64,000 bases of DNA from Ichthyophis bannanicus (Eukaryota; Chordata; Amphibia; Gymnophiona; Ichthyophiidae): contig JAWIIG010000038.1 of NCBI GenBank assembly GCA_033557465.1, positions 1,612,001 to 1,676,000 of the forward strand, read 5' to 3'. Position numbers and translations under genes: made by a program. Positions 1 to 9,345 of the stretch are shown here, in pieces. How positions within the stretch are numbered: position 1 is the first letter of the stretch; each line of letters starts with the position of its first letter. Under the pieces are notes generated by a model, which worked only from the letters and a program-made list of their open reading frames with translations, did no database searches and was not told the DNA's origin.

Positions 1-1911
1 GGAACAGAACCGGGGAAGTTTGGCATTCCACAGACTTGCAAAGAGGTCTATGTCCGGGGTTCCCCATTCCTGAAAGATTCTGCGTATCTGGTCCATATGT
101 AGGGACCATTCGTGTGGAAGCAGAACTCGACTGAGTCTGTCTGCCCGAGAGTTTTGAACCCCTGGAAGATAGACTGCCAGAAGATGAATTTGATGCTCTC
201 TGGCGAAGGCCCATAATCTGAGAGCTTCGTTGCAAAGCGACAGAGAGCCTGTCCCTCCTTGTTTGTTTATGTAGAACATGGCTACCTGATTGTCTGTCTG
301 GACTAGGATGGTCAGGTTGACTAGGAGGGTATGGAAGACTTTGAGGGCAAAGAAGATTGCTCGCAGTTCCAGGAGGTTGATGTGAAGGGTGGTCTCTTGG
401 GGAGACCAAGTACCCTGAGTGGAGAGGTGTTGAAGATAGGCTCCCCACCCTGTTTGGGAGGCATCTGTTGTGAGGGTTGCTTGGGGCAACAAAGGTTGGA
501 AGGGGGTCCCCAACAACAGATTCTTGGTGGACATCCACCATTGGAGGGACCAAAACAGACGCTTTGAGGTGAGTATTTGGTCGGAGAGCGCTCCTGATGC
601 TTGAGTCCACTGAGTGGCCAAGGTCCATTGAGCTGCTCTCATATGAAGACGAGCGTAGGGCACCACGTGTACCGTGGAGGCCATGTGGCCCAGAAGTCGT
701 AGCATTTCTCTGGCTGTCAAGTGACTGCTGGATTGAGCTTGGGAGGCCAAGCACATCAGACGTTGGCCCCGGACTTGAGATAGGTAGGCCCTTGCAGTGG
801 CGGTGCCCAACTGGGCCCCTATGCATTCCAGAGACTGTGTAGGGGTAAGTTGAGACTTGGGAAGGTTTACCACCAGTCCCAGATACTGCAGAATGTGCAT
901 GATGCGGTCCAGGGAAATCTGGGCCTGTGACTGAGATGGAACTCGGATGAGCCAGTCGTCCAGATATGGGAATACAAAAATTCCCAGACCTCTTAGAAAT
1001 GCAGCCACCACTGCCATGCATTTGGTGAACACTCTTGGAGCAGAGGCCAGACCGAAGGGAAGTACTCTGTACTGGAAATGTTTTCCCTGAAACAGAAATC
1101 TTAGATATTTTCTGTGGGATGGGTGGATGAGTATATGTGTGTACGCATCCTTGAGATCTAGAGAACAAAGCCAATCCTGACTCTGAAGGTATGGAAGGAG
1201 AATGCCTAGAAAAAGCATTTTGAATTTCTCCTTGTACAGAAATTTGTTCAATTCTCTCAGATCTAGGATAGGTCTGAATCCCCCTGTCTTCTTTGGTATG
1301 AGAAAATAAGGGGAGTAGAATCCTGTCCCTTGTTGAAGAAGAGGAACCTCTTCTATTGCCCCTTGGGCAAGGAGAGAAGAGATTTCCTGACCCAACAGGT
1401 CCAGGAGAGATGGGGGAGAATTGAAGTGCCTCACCATGGTATGTGGAGGAAGGTTGGAAAAATGAAGTTTGTAGCCCTCTCTGATGATAGAGAGGGTCCA
1501 GTGCTCTGATGTAATTTGCCCCCATCTGGGAGCAAAGTGAGCTAACCTTCCGGGAATGGTGAGGGGCTCTGGTTGTTCTAGAGCCAGAAATGTTAAGTTC
1601 TCTAGGGGCAAGTCAAAACCCCTGAGGGGGTTGAGCCTGCTGAGGAGTGGCAGACGCTGCAGGCTTTGACCTTGCCTGTTTAGGTTGCTGACGTTTAGCA
1701 GCAAAGCGAGGCTGAGAAGATTGTTGGCCAGTATTTGTGGAAAATCTGGCCTTGTAGTAAGGCCTCTTGAAAGACTTTTTCTTGGCAGGAGTAGAGGTAG
1801 ACTTAGAAAGTCTATCCAATGTAGCATTTTCTGCGTCCATTTGAGTGGCTTTAATTTGCCAGTCTTTACCAAATAAGTTCTCACCTGTACAGGGCAGATT
1901 CCGTAAGCCAT
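1..1911 (-). CDS. DIRS ORF2: reverse transcriptase-RNase H (copy A), open to the window edge
   Basis: I checked this minus-strand frame codon by codon. It has no stop from 1926 to base 1, and the first in-frame ATG is at 1909-1911, giving at least 637 codons. It encodes the DIRS RT: FYSPYFLIPKKTGGFRPILD near 1320-1261, DLKDAYTHILIHPSHRKYLR, then LPFGLASAPRVFTKC and the catalytic PYLDDWLI at 969-946, with both aspartates present. RNase H follows, with TTDAS near 470, INLLELRAI near 370 and TDNQVAMFY near 295-270, then YLPG and ADRLSR. The region after RNase H (IDLFAS) reaches the edge. The 5' end overlaps gag in another frame, as in DIRS elements. The start is uncertain because translation may couple to gag. 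This frame is easily missed because it has no stop inside the window. Confidence 0.9.
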   Translation of the reverse strand, partial: MAYGICPVQVRTYLVKTGKLKPLKWTQKMLHWIDFLSLPLLLPRKSLSRGLTTRPDFPQILANNLLSLALLLNVSNLNRQGQSLQRLPLLSRLNPLRGFDLPLENLTFLALEQPEPLTIPGRLAHFAPRWGQITSEHWTLSIIREGYKLHFSNLPPHTMVRHFNSPPSLLDLLGQEISSLLAQGAIEEVPLLQQGTGFYSPYFLIPKKTGGFRPILDLRELNKFLYKEKFKMLFLGILLPYLQSQDWLCSLDLKDAYTHILIHPSHRKYLRFLFQGKHFQYRVLPFGLASAPRVFTKCMAVVAAFLRGLGIFVFPYLDDWLIRVPSQSQAQISLDRIMHILQYLGLVVNLPKSQLTPTQSLECIGAQLGTATARAYLSQVRGQRLMCLASQAQSSSHLTAREMLRLLGHMASTVHVVPYARLHMRAAQWTLATQWTQASGALSDQILTSKRLFWSLQWWMSTKNLLLGTPFQPLLPQATLTTDASQTGWGAYLQHLSTQGTWSPQETTLHINLLELRAIFFALKVFHTLLVNLTILVQTDNQVAMFYINKQGGTGSLSLCNEALRLWAFAREHQIHLLAVYLPGVQNSRADRLSRVLLPHEWSLHMDQIRRIFQEWGTPDIDLFASLWNAKLPRFCS

Positions 1912-3437
1912 CCAGGACCCAGGGTTCTAGGTCAGAGGCCTGGAGCCAAGCAAGTCGTCGGGCTGCAATGGCAATGCCCGAAGCTCTACCGGCACCTTCA
2001 AAGGAATCAAAGGCTGCTCTGTTGGAGAACTTAGAAACATCTAGAAGCTGTTTCACTATAGAAATGAACTCCTCCTTTCTATCCTCCGGGATAAAGGGGG
2101 CAAAATGCCGTACCTTTAGGGCAAGTTCCCTGAGAAACATGCCCATATACAGACTGTAAGAATTAATCCTGGCTATAAGCATACTAGCCTGGAAAATTTT
2201 CCTGCCAAAAGAGTCTAGGGTCTTACATTCTCGCCCTGGAGGGGTAGAAGAGTGCCTTTTGGTGCTCTTAATCTTTTTCAGCGCAGACTTCACCACAATG
2301 GAATGGTGAGGCAGCTGAGTCTTTTGAAACCCAGGAGGGAGGGAGGGACCCGGTACATGGTGTCCAACCTACGAGAGTAAGGAGACAACGTTAGAGGAGC
2401 CTCCCATAAGTCCATCAAGTGTTCTGGAAGGATTTCATGGATAGGCAGGGTGACTGCCTCTTTAGGAACCTTAGGGTATCCTAAAATATCCAATTTCTTT
2501 GACCTAGGTTCTTTTTCAGAGGATGTGGTAATAGAAAGTCCTTTAGCTAGCTCTATAATGAAGTCTTGAAAGGACAAATCCTCTGGTGGAGACATTCTCC
2601 TCTTTGGGGAAGAAGGGTCTTCATGAAGAACTAGAGACAGCTCATCAGAGTCCTCAGAGGAGTCAAAATCCTCAGAAGAATCAGAGTATTCTCTATTTGC
2701 TTCCAACGCACGATACGCATACCGATCGGCATCGACATCGGGCATACCGGGTATGGGATCGGTATCGGGTGAAAACCCGGATCCGGCATGCGGAACCGAT
2801 CTGCGTTTGGAAGTCGATGGTCTCGGTTCCGGTATGGGAGACGATACTGGAACCGGACCCGGTACCGCTGAACGCGGTACCGAGGGCGTCGCAGCTTTAA
2901 TAAAAGCCAGCATGGCTTGCTGCATGGTCTGAACAGTATTGCTCATAGACGCCACTGCTGCCTGGATGTCGGTACCGGTATGGGCCGGTACCCCAGAGCA
3001 GTCTAACAGGTGATCAGTCGAGGCCGTGCCATCGATGTCAACCTGTAACCCCATAGATGGTGCTTTGGAAGCCAGAGCTTCCCGCCGGGGTTGTTTGGCT
3101 GGGGCAGGATCCTCAGATTCAAAAGTGAGAGAGCCTCTCGATGCTTTGAAGGAGATTTGCTCTTTGAGGACCTGCCCGAAGAAGGTTTGGTTACCTGAGA
3201 TCCATCCGGAGAGGAAGACCTGGATGACTGTGATGCTGGATTATCTGAAGCAAACAGCAGATGGAATTTGTTGGCCCGGTTCTGCAAACCACGTTTAGAC
3301 ATCTGGGAGCAGGATGGGCAGTCCGGAATGGAGTGGTCAGGTCCCAAACATTTAAGACACCATTCATGGGTGTCTGTGACAGAAATAACAGCACTACACT
3401 TGGTACACTTCTTAAAACCAGGGGCTGGTTTCTCCAT
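1613..3437 (-). pseudogene. DIRS ORF1 gag-like (copy A), two frameshifts
   Basis: Three minus-strand frames carry successive parts of one gag. Frame 3437-3003 has the N-terminus with a CxxC...H..CLxCLG..H...CPSC metal-binding cluster. Frame 3054-2290 has an acidic Ser/Asp stretch and the PPEDLSFQDFI block. Frame 2296-1613 has the conserved C-terminal half (SLYMGMFLREL, NRAAFDSFEGAG, LEPWVLDG, CTGENLFGK) and a basic Gln/Pro tail. Alignment to the unbroken gag of copy D places one shift within about 3000-3055. The other lies at a GGGA microsatellite-like run at about 2333-2350, which fits replication slippage. The 2700-2990 part is built of many GGTACCG/GGTATCG units. The protein is presumably a nucleic-acid-binding structural component. 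That is inferred from position, not demonstrated. Confidence 0.8.
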
Positions 3438-3644
3438 GAGGAGAATTTGTGTAGGCCTGAGGCCTAACCGAAGTCACCAAGCTGTGCAAAGATAAAGATT
3501 TTTTTTTTTTTAAAAGAAAAGAAAAGAGAGACCGGCGGTACCGGTTTCGGTATGGGGAAGGCAGGTACGCGGTCTAAAGAAACAAACTAAAACAATAATT
3601 TCTTCAGCGGTGACAGGAACACGACCTGCTGGCTCCGCGGAAAA

Positions 3645-3809
3645 AGAGAAACTGAGGAGAGCTGGTCAGGAAGGCGGGAAGGCAGCGCGCATGTGCAGTG
3701 GGAGGCCCCAAAAGCTTCCTTCCTTGGAAGCTGGGGAGTTTTCCCGCGCAGGCTCCGTCGGTTCCGACGTACCCATAAGTGAGGACTTATTCCTGCTTGT
3801 TCCTGGAGA
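3645..3809 (-). repeat. Right terminal repeat of DIRS copy A
   Basis: This segment aligns along its length with the right inverted terminal repeat of copy D (40204-40365): a GCGCGCATG core, an AGCTGGGGA block, a ccgtcgg..ccgacgt block, then cccata.gtgaggact and tcctggaga at the outer end. It is more diverged from D than B's repeat is. Confidence 0.82.
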
Positions 3810-3860
3810 TTGAAAAATAAACTATGTACAACTGCAACTCCAAGGGGAGGAGGGAGGGTT

Positions 3861-3962
3861 GTGAGGACTGATTCCTGCTGCTCCTGGAGAACACCTGTTA
3901 CAGGTGAGTAACTACTCTTTCTCCAGGACCAAGCAGGAAGTCAGTCCTCACATATGGGTGAC
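3861..3962. repeat. Internal complementary region of DIRS copy B
   Basis: The left half (gtgaggactgattcctgctg through caggtgagtaact) is complementary to the outer left end of family-1 elements, as seen at 34591-34645. The right half (tctccaggaccaagcaggaa through catatggg) is complementary to the outer right end. This composite is the diagnostic DIRS feature thought to template completion of the ends through a circular intermediate. Confidence 0.88.
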
Positions 3963-4085
3963 TCCCTAGCTCTGGGCTACCAAGGAACCCAGGCTGAACA
4001 AGAGGACTCCCTCTAGTCCCAGCTGCAAAGAAAGGCTTTTCACTGACACAACCTCCACCGGTAGCCCACAGAGGGCAGGAGTTGC

Positions 4086-5165
4086 CTAAACCTCAAAGAG
4101 ATTCCGGAGTACTGCTTGGCCAAAAGCACTGTCCCTACGGGACTCCCTCTCCAGACAGTAATGGGCCGCAAAAGTCTGGCTTGAAGACCAAGTTGCAGCC
4201 CTGCAGATGTCTACCAAGGGCACAGAGCGGAGATGAGCCACTGAGGCAGCCATTGCCCTGACAAGGTGGGCCATGACCCGACCCTGCAAAGGAAGGTCAG
4301 CCGCCCTATAAGCCCAGGTGATACAGTCAGCAACCCAGATGGACAAGGTACGCTTGGACACAGCTAACCCCAACTTATTAGGGTCAAAAGATACGAAGAG
4401 CTAAGTAGCCCTTCTATGCCCCTGCGTACGGTCAAATAAGAAGGATAGGGCCCTCCTACAGTCCAGGGTATGCAGAACTGCTTCAGCCTGGCTTGCATGA
4501 GACCTAGAGAAGAATGTTGGAAGAACCACCTCTTGGTTAAGGTGGAAGGAGGAGACAACTTTGGGGAGGAACTTTGGATGAGTCCTAAGGACTACCCTGT
4601 TCCTATAGAAGCGAGTGTAAGGCCGATCACAGACCAGGGCCTGTAGCTCACTCACTCGCCTAGCGGAGGTAAGGGCTACCAAGAAGAGTGTCTTCCAGGA
4701 CAGGAAGCGTAGAGGGCAAGTAGCCATCGGCTCAAAGGGTGGGCGAGTCAGCTGCTGCAAGACCACATTTAACTCCCACTCAGGAGCAGGAAGACTGATT
4801 GAAGGCTTGAGCAAAAGCAAGCCCCTGAGAAAGCGGGACACCAAAGGGTGAACCGACAAAGAATGTCCTTCCACCAGTGAGTGGTGAGCTGCTAGAGCTG
4901 AGAGGTGGACCCAAACAGAATTGGACTTAAGTCCCTGATTGGACAAGTGCAGGAAGTACTGAAGAACTACTGGCACAGTACAGGAGAAAGGATCCTCTGT
5001 ACGTAGCTGACACCACAAAGAAAACCTTTTCCATTTGAGAGCATAGGTTTTCCTAGTGGACTGTTTCCTAGAGGCTAGGACAATCTCCTCAACTTCCAAA
5101 GGTAGGCCCCAGGGAACCAAAACTACCCTTGCAGCCTCCAGGCCATCAAATTGAGAGCTTTGAGA
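4086..5165 (-). pseudogene. DIRS ORF3 tyrosine recombinase (copy B), premature amber stop
   Basis: The N-terminal SAM-like part (VEEIVLASRKQSTRKTYALK near 5095) is followed by LKSNSVWVHLSALAAH. The catalytic domain has TSARRVSEL (box I Arg), HLVRAMAASVA (H-x-x-R) and TFAAHYCLE (nucleophile Tyr candidate), and the frame ends with LRNLFEV at 4086. A TAG at 4401-4403 interrupts it where copy D has CAG, so this copy is split just before the box II segment. The recombinase would integrate a circular DNA intermediate without target duplication. It overlaps the 3' end of the RNase H frame in a different frame, as in the other copies. Confidence 0.88.
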
Positions 5166-7025
5166 TTGGGGTGCAGAAGGGAACCCTGTTCCTGTGAGAG
5201 AAGGTCGGGTTGCAACCCCAGAGGCAGTGGGGGATCCAGCGCCAGTTGAAGCAGAAGTGGAAACCAAGGCTGTCTTGGCCACCTGGGAGCCACCAGCAGG
5301 ACCGAGGCCTTGTCTTGAAGAATCTTGAAGAGAGTTCGGGCCACCAAGGGCGTGGGAGGAAACGCATACAGGAGGCCCTGAGACCAGGGAATCAGAAAAG
5401 CATCCGCTGCTATCCTCAGAGGATGCGATTGCCTGGAGCAGAACTTTGGCAGTTGCTTGTTCAGTGGACTGGCAAAGAGATCTATCAAAGGGAGACCCCA
5501 TTTTAGGAAGACCTTCTGAACTACTAAAGGATGCAGCTGCCACTCGTGGGGCTGTAGAATCCTGCTCAACCTGTCGGCCAGGTAGTTGTCCTGGCCTGGA
5601 AGGTACACAGCCCTGAGGAGCATGTTGTGCTTGAGGGCAAATGAACAAAGGTCCTGAGCCTCCCGACATAGGAGTCTGGACCCAGTCCAGCCCTGTTTGT
5701 TCACATAAAACATGGCTACTTGGTTGTCTGTCTGAACCAGGACAGATTGATAAGCCAGGGTAGGAGAGAAAGCTTTGAGTGCTAATCGAATAGCTCTGAG
5801 TTCTAGGAGATTGATCTGCTGTGCAGCCTCCCAAGGAGACCACAGGCCCTGGGTGCACTTGTTCAGACAATGAGCTCCCCAGCCCTGCAGGGAGGCGTCT
5901 GTGGTCAGTACCACTGTGTACCCAGGAATTTGAAAGGGCACTCCTTTGAGTAGATTGGGTGGGTGCAACCACCAGCTGAGGGAGTTCAGAAATTGTCTGG
6001 ACACTCTTATCCTGTCCCTGAGGCTGCCTGTGGCCTGTGACCACTGAGCCCGAAGGCACCACTGTGCAGGCCTCATATGGAGCCTGGCATTGGGGGACAC
6101 ATGTACTGTCAAAGCCATGTGGCCTAGAAGCCTCAGGCAGATTCTGTCGGAGACTAGTGACCTGCTGAGAAACTGGTTTGCCACGGCCATTAAATCTTTC
6201 TGCTCTGTCTTCTGGCAAGAAAGCTTTTGCCAGTAGAGAGTCCAGCCTTGCTCCTATGAACTCCAAATTCTGGGAGGGGAGCAAAGTGGACTTTGCAAAA
6301 TTTATTACAAACCCTAGACTTTGAAGAAGAGCAATAGTTCTGAGGGTGGCTTGTCTGGCCTCCTGGCACGTCTGACCCCTGATGAGCCAGTCGTCCAGAT
6401 AGGGGAAGACAAAGATTCCCTGATTCCTCAGGTAGGCCGCCACCAATGCCAGGCATTTGGTAAAAACTCTGGGAGCGGAGGTGAGGCCAAAAGGCAGTAC
6501 TCTGTACTTATAATGGTTTCCTCCCACAATGAACCTGAGGTACTTTCTGTGGTCTGGATGAATGAGGATGTGCGTGTACGCATCCTTTAGATCTAAGAAG
6601 CATAGCCAATCTCCCTGCTGGAGGTAGGGCAGAAGTGTTCCAAGAGTAAGCATCTTGAACTTTTCTTTCTCTAGGAACTTGTTGAGGTTTCTGAGGTCCA
6701 GAATGGGTCGAAGGCCACCGGTTCTTTTGGGCACCAGGAAATACCTGGAGTAGAAGCCGTGACCTTGCAAGTGGGGAGGCACAGGCTCCACCGCCCTGTC
6801 CACCAACAGACCTTGAAGCTCTTGAAGGAGAAGGTGTGTGTGCAGGGGAGGCCTTGGAGGTTCCCCTGGAAAGTATGGCGGAGGCAGTTGGTGAAAGTGT
6901 AGGGCATAGCCCTTGTGGACTATGTTTAACACCCAACTGTCTCCAGTGATGTGGGGCCACTGGTGGGAAAATAGGGCAAGGCGACCTCCTGTGCAGGGTT
7001 GGGAGAGCAGGGAAGGAGAGGCTAC
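5123..7025 (-). pseudogene. DIRS ORF2 reverse transcriptase-RNase H (copy B), one frameshift
   Basis: RT blocks run from GYALHFHQLPP near 6900 through GLRPILDLRNLNKFL, DLKDAYTHILIHPDHRKYLR, LPFGLTSAPRVFTKC and VFPYLDDWLI (aspartates intact). The frame then changes at about 6190-6194, where an extra A in the plus-strand run cattaaatc, relative to copy D, shifts the reading. RNase H continues in the second frame: LTTDAS, INLLELRAI, TDNQVAMFYVNKQG, YLPGQDNYLADRLSR. After it come IDLFAS and YAFPP...VAPRWPRQPWFPLL, the region described in DIRS1-like elements as methyltransferase-like. I could not confirm that activity. A long open frame (7646-4401) spans RT, a nonsense segment and the recombinase. 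It is not a real single protein. Confidence 0.88.
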
Positions 7026-7035
7026 GCTCAAGGAG

Positions 7036-8933
7036 TCAAAAACCTCCAGCCTGCTGAGTGGGAGCAGGGGCCGGAGGCTTGGGGGTCCTCTGCCTACGGG
7101 GCCCATTACCCTGCCCCTTGGCTTGCTGACCCTGAGGGGCAGCTTGGGCAGCCTGATACTGAGGGTACTGTTTGTAGGCAGTGCCCTTCCTCGGGTAAAA
7201 GGGCTTCTTACCCGAGGCCTTCTTCTTGTGAGAAGGGGCAGAGGTTTTCCTAGACAGCCTTGTCCTTGTATGGTGCTTGGTCTCGAGCTGTGCGGCCTTC
7301 TCGGCCATGGGTTTGCCAAAAAGGTTTTCACCTCTGCAAGGGACATCGACCAGCTTGTCCTGAACCCATGGCTCGAGGTCCGATGACTGCAGCCATGCCT
7401 GGCATCGAGCCGCGATGCCGGCTGCCGCAACTCGGGCCGAAGCCTCGAAGCCATCATAGGCGGCGCGGGACATAAACTTTGAGCAGTCCCGAATCCCCGA
7501 GGACAAGGACTTGAATCTCTGCAAGGGCTCCCCGGAGAGACCAGCAGAGAACCCGGCCAACTCCTTGGCCAGGTCTCGCAAGTACATGCCCATGTACAGC
7601 TGGGTAAGACTGGACACGGCAAGAAAGCATTGAGCCCTGGAAGCACTTTCTACCCACACCATTGAGGTTCCGGGCCTCCCTGCTGGGGGGCACCACGGAG
7701 TGCATCTTCTGGCTTTTCAGACGATGCATGGCCGATTCCACCACCATGGAATGGTGTGGTAACTGCGCCTTCTGAAAGCCAGGGCTCTTCCGGAGTCGAT
7801 AAATCGAATCGACCTGCTTGCTTAGAACCGGCGCCGAGGCCGGTGCCTCCCACATTTAGAAGAGGAGCCATTCCAGCATCGGAGGAACCGGGACAGTAAA
7901 GGCCTCCTTCGGAGGAGAGTCGTACTGCAGGGCCTTGAGCTCTTCAGCTCGAGGCTCTTCCTCGGGGTCCGCCGGAATAGCCATACGGACAAACTCCGAG
8001 AACCGGGCGTCCTCCGGAGGGGATCTACTCCGGGGTTCAGACTGTGGTGAGTCCAAGGGGACGCACCGAGTCTTGAATGTGTCAGGGGACTCCTCATCCT
8101 CCGTCTCCCAGGCGGACTCGTCCGACGAGGAGTCAGGATCCGACCCCGCAGGACCCTGGAGCATCCACCCCGATGCCGGAGGCACCGGCGTCGATGCCCT
8201 CGGTCCCGAACGGGAGGTCGAGGGAGACCGCGACCGAGGTCAACTTCGAGCCATGATGGACTCGAGTATCGGCTCGGTCTCCGGGGTCGATGTCGATGTC
8301 CCGGTGGTCGGGGCAGATGCGCCAGACAGGCTGGCCATCAGTGCCCGCTGCTGCTCCATGAAGGCAGACAGTCTGCTCTCCAAGGCTGTCATCCTGAGAC
8401 TCAGCTCGGGAGACGCAGCAGCCACCGACATGGGCCCCGGCGGCACCAGGCCCGACGTCGGCTCCCTGGGAGAAGAGTCCTCGAGGACCACATGGCTTAC
8501 GTGTCCAGCAGACTCCGGCTCCACACGAGGAACTTTGGGAGGCTTCTCTTGTTCCACGGGTCCGGGGTGACGGTCGGGGGTCTTAGACCTGGCCCTCAAG
8601 GAGCCAGGGACCTCCTCCGACGACGCCCTCACGAGCCGCTTCTTCCTCTTGCGTTCCCGGTCGGGGGACCCCCTGTCCGAGGAGCTCCGACGGCGCTCGG
8701 GATCCGAATCCCGAGATATCGAGGCCTCAGACGAGGTCCGGGCCCGGCCGGAGACTGAGTCCGAGAAAAGCCTTTCTTTCTGCTGCTGGCGACTTCGTAG
8801 TGCCTTGGAAGACATCTTCCCACATGGTCCACACGTCTTAGGGACCGAGGCACCGGAGGCAGCAGTCGTGTGTGTCGGTGAGTGACATCAACTTCTTACA
8901 CTGATCACACTTCTTGAAACCGCTGGAAGCCAT
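7036..8933 (-). pseudogene. DIRS ORF1 gag-like (copy B), multiple frameshifts
   Basis: The start ATG (8931-8933) begins MASSGFKKCDQCKK, with the Cys/His cluster running through CLRCLGP. The reading then jumps frames. One frame (8815-8240) carries MSSKALRSRQQ and a Ser/Arg-rich stretch and LSAFMEQQRALMASL. Another (8185-7856) carries PPEDARFSEFV and VPPMLEWLLF. Another (7855-7454) carries VLSKQVDSIYR and PHHSMVVESAM. The last (7662-7036) carries LYMGMYLRDLAKEL, SRAAYDGFEASA, CRGENLFGKP and the basic Gln/Pro tail ending TQQAGGF. At least three indels relative to the open gag of copy D are needed. The middle is extremely CpG-rich. Confidence 0.85.
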
Positions 8934-9184
8934 CGAGGAAAAAAAGAGTCCCCGCGAGGTCAAAGGACCGGCCTTCCAGGGAAAAATCCTAAAAAGGGCG
9001 CGAACGCCAGCCACGAAGGGCAAAAACCGAAAAAGAAGAATCGGGCTCGATACCGGTGTACCGAACCCGGCGGGAGGGGAACCGGCATCAAACCGGGAGA
9101 AAAAAATAGCGAGAATCGACGAAAAAATCTAACTTTTATCCGGGATGACAGGACGCACGTCCGGTGGGCTTCTCGGAAAAAGAG

Positions 9185-9345
9185 AGACTGAGGTAAGATG
9201 GCACCTTTCGGCGGGAAGGGAACCATGCATGCGTGCCTGCATTCCCAAAGGCTTTCATAGAAAGCTGGGGAAATGCTCCGCTGGGGCTTCATCGGCGTTG
9301 ATGATACCCATATGTGAGGACTGACTTCCTGCTTGGTCCTGGAGA
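9185..9345 (-). repeat. Right inverted terminal repeat of DIRS copy B
   Basis: This matches the copy D right repeat in order: gactgaggtaagatggcacc, gcgggaaggg, tgcattcccaaaggctttc, agctgggga, then catatgtgaggactgac and ttggtcctggaga at the outer end. Confidence 0.85.

Larger units (their letters stand above)
1..3809 (-). mobile_element. DIRS retrotransposon copy A (family 1), 3' part beyond the window
   Basis: This is a tyrosine-recombinase retrotransposon read on the minus strand. Its right terminal repeat (3645-3809) is followed leftwards by gag (about 3437-1613) and then RT-RNase H (1911-1). The recombinase ORF and left end should lie beyond the left edge. Family membership comes from shared protein blocks with copies B, D and G, such as the gag N-terminal Cys/His cluster, the PHHS block and the RT blocks. 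The right terminus ends in the same cctggaga as copies B and D. Immediately to its right begins the 3' non-coding part of copy B, so A appears to have inserted into B's left terminal repeat. The pol frame is open, while gag is shifted twice. Confidence 0.88.
3810..9345 (-). mobile_element. DIRS retrotransposon copy B (family 1), left repeat missing
   Basis: This minus-strand copy holds, right to left, its right inverted terminal repeat (9185-9345), gag (8933-7036), RT-RNase H (about 7025-5123), tyrosine recombinase (about 5165-4086), 3' non-coding sequence and the internal complementary region (3861-3962). The sequence at 3811-3860 matches copy D at about 34806-34860, but D's preceding left repeat has no counterpart here. 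Copy A's outer end abuts instead. Either A inserted into B's left repeat, leaving the rest beyond the window, or the repeat was lost. Gag is broken at several points, pol has one frameshift and the recombinase has a premature stop, so B is dead. Confidence 0.88.

Noticed and set aside
4401..7646. 1081-codon minus-strand ORF as one giant protein
   Set aside because: It contains genuine RT at one end and recombinase at the other, joined by out-of-frame RNase H and out-of-frame gag. The RNase H lies in another frame (6190-5123). It is an artefact of one indel plus naturally overlapping ORFs.
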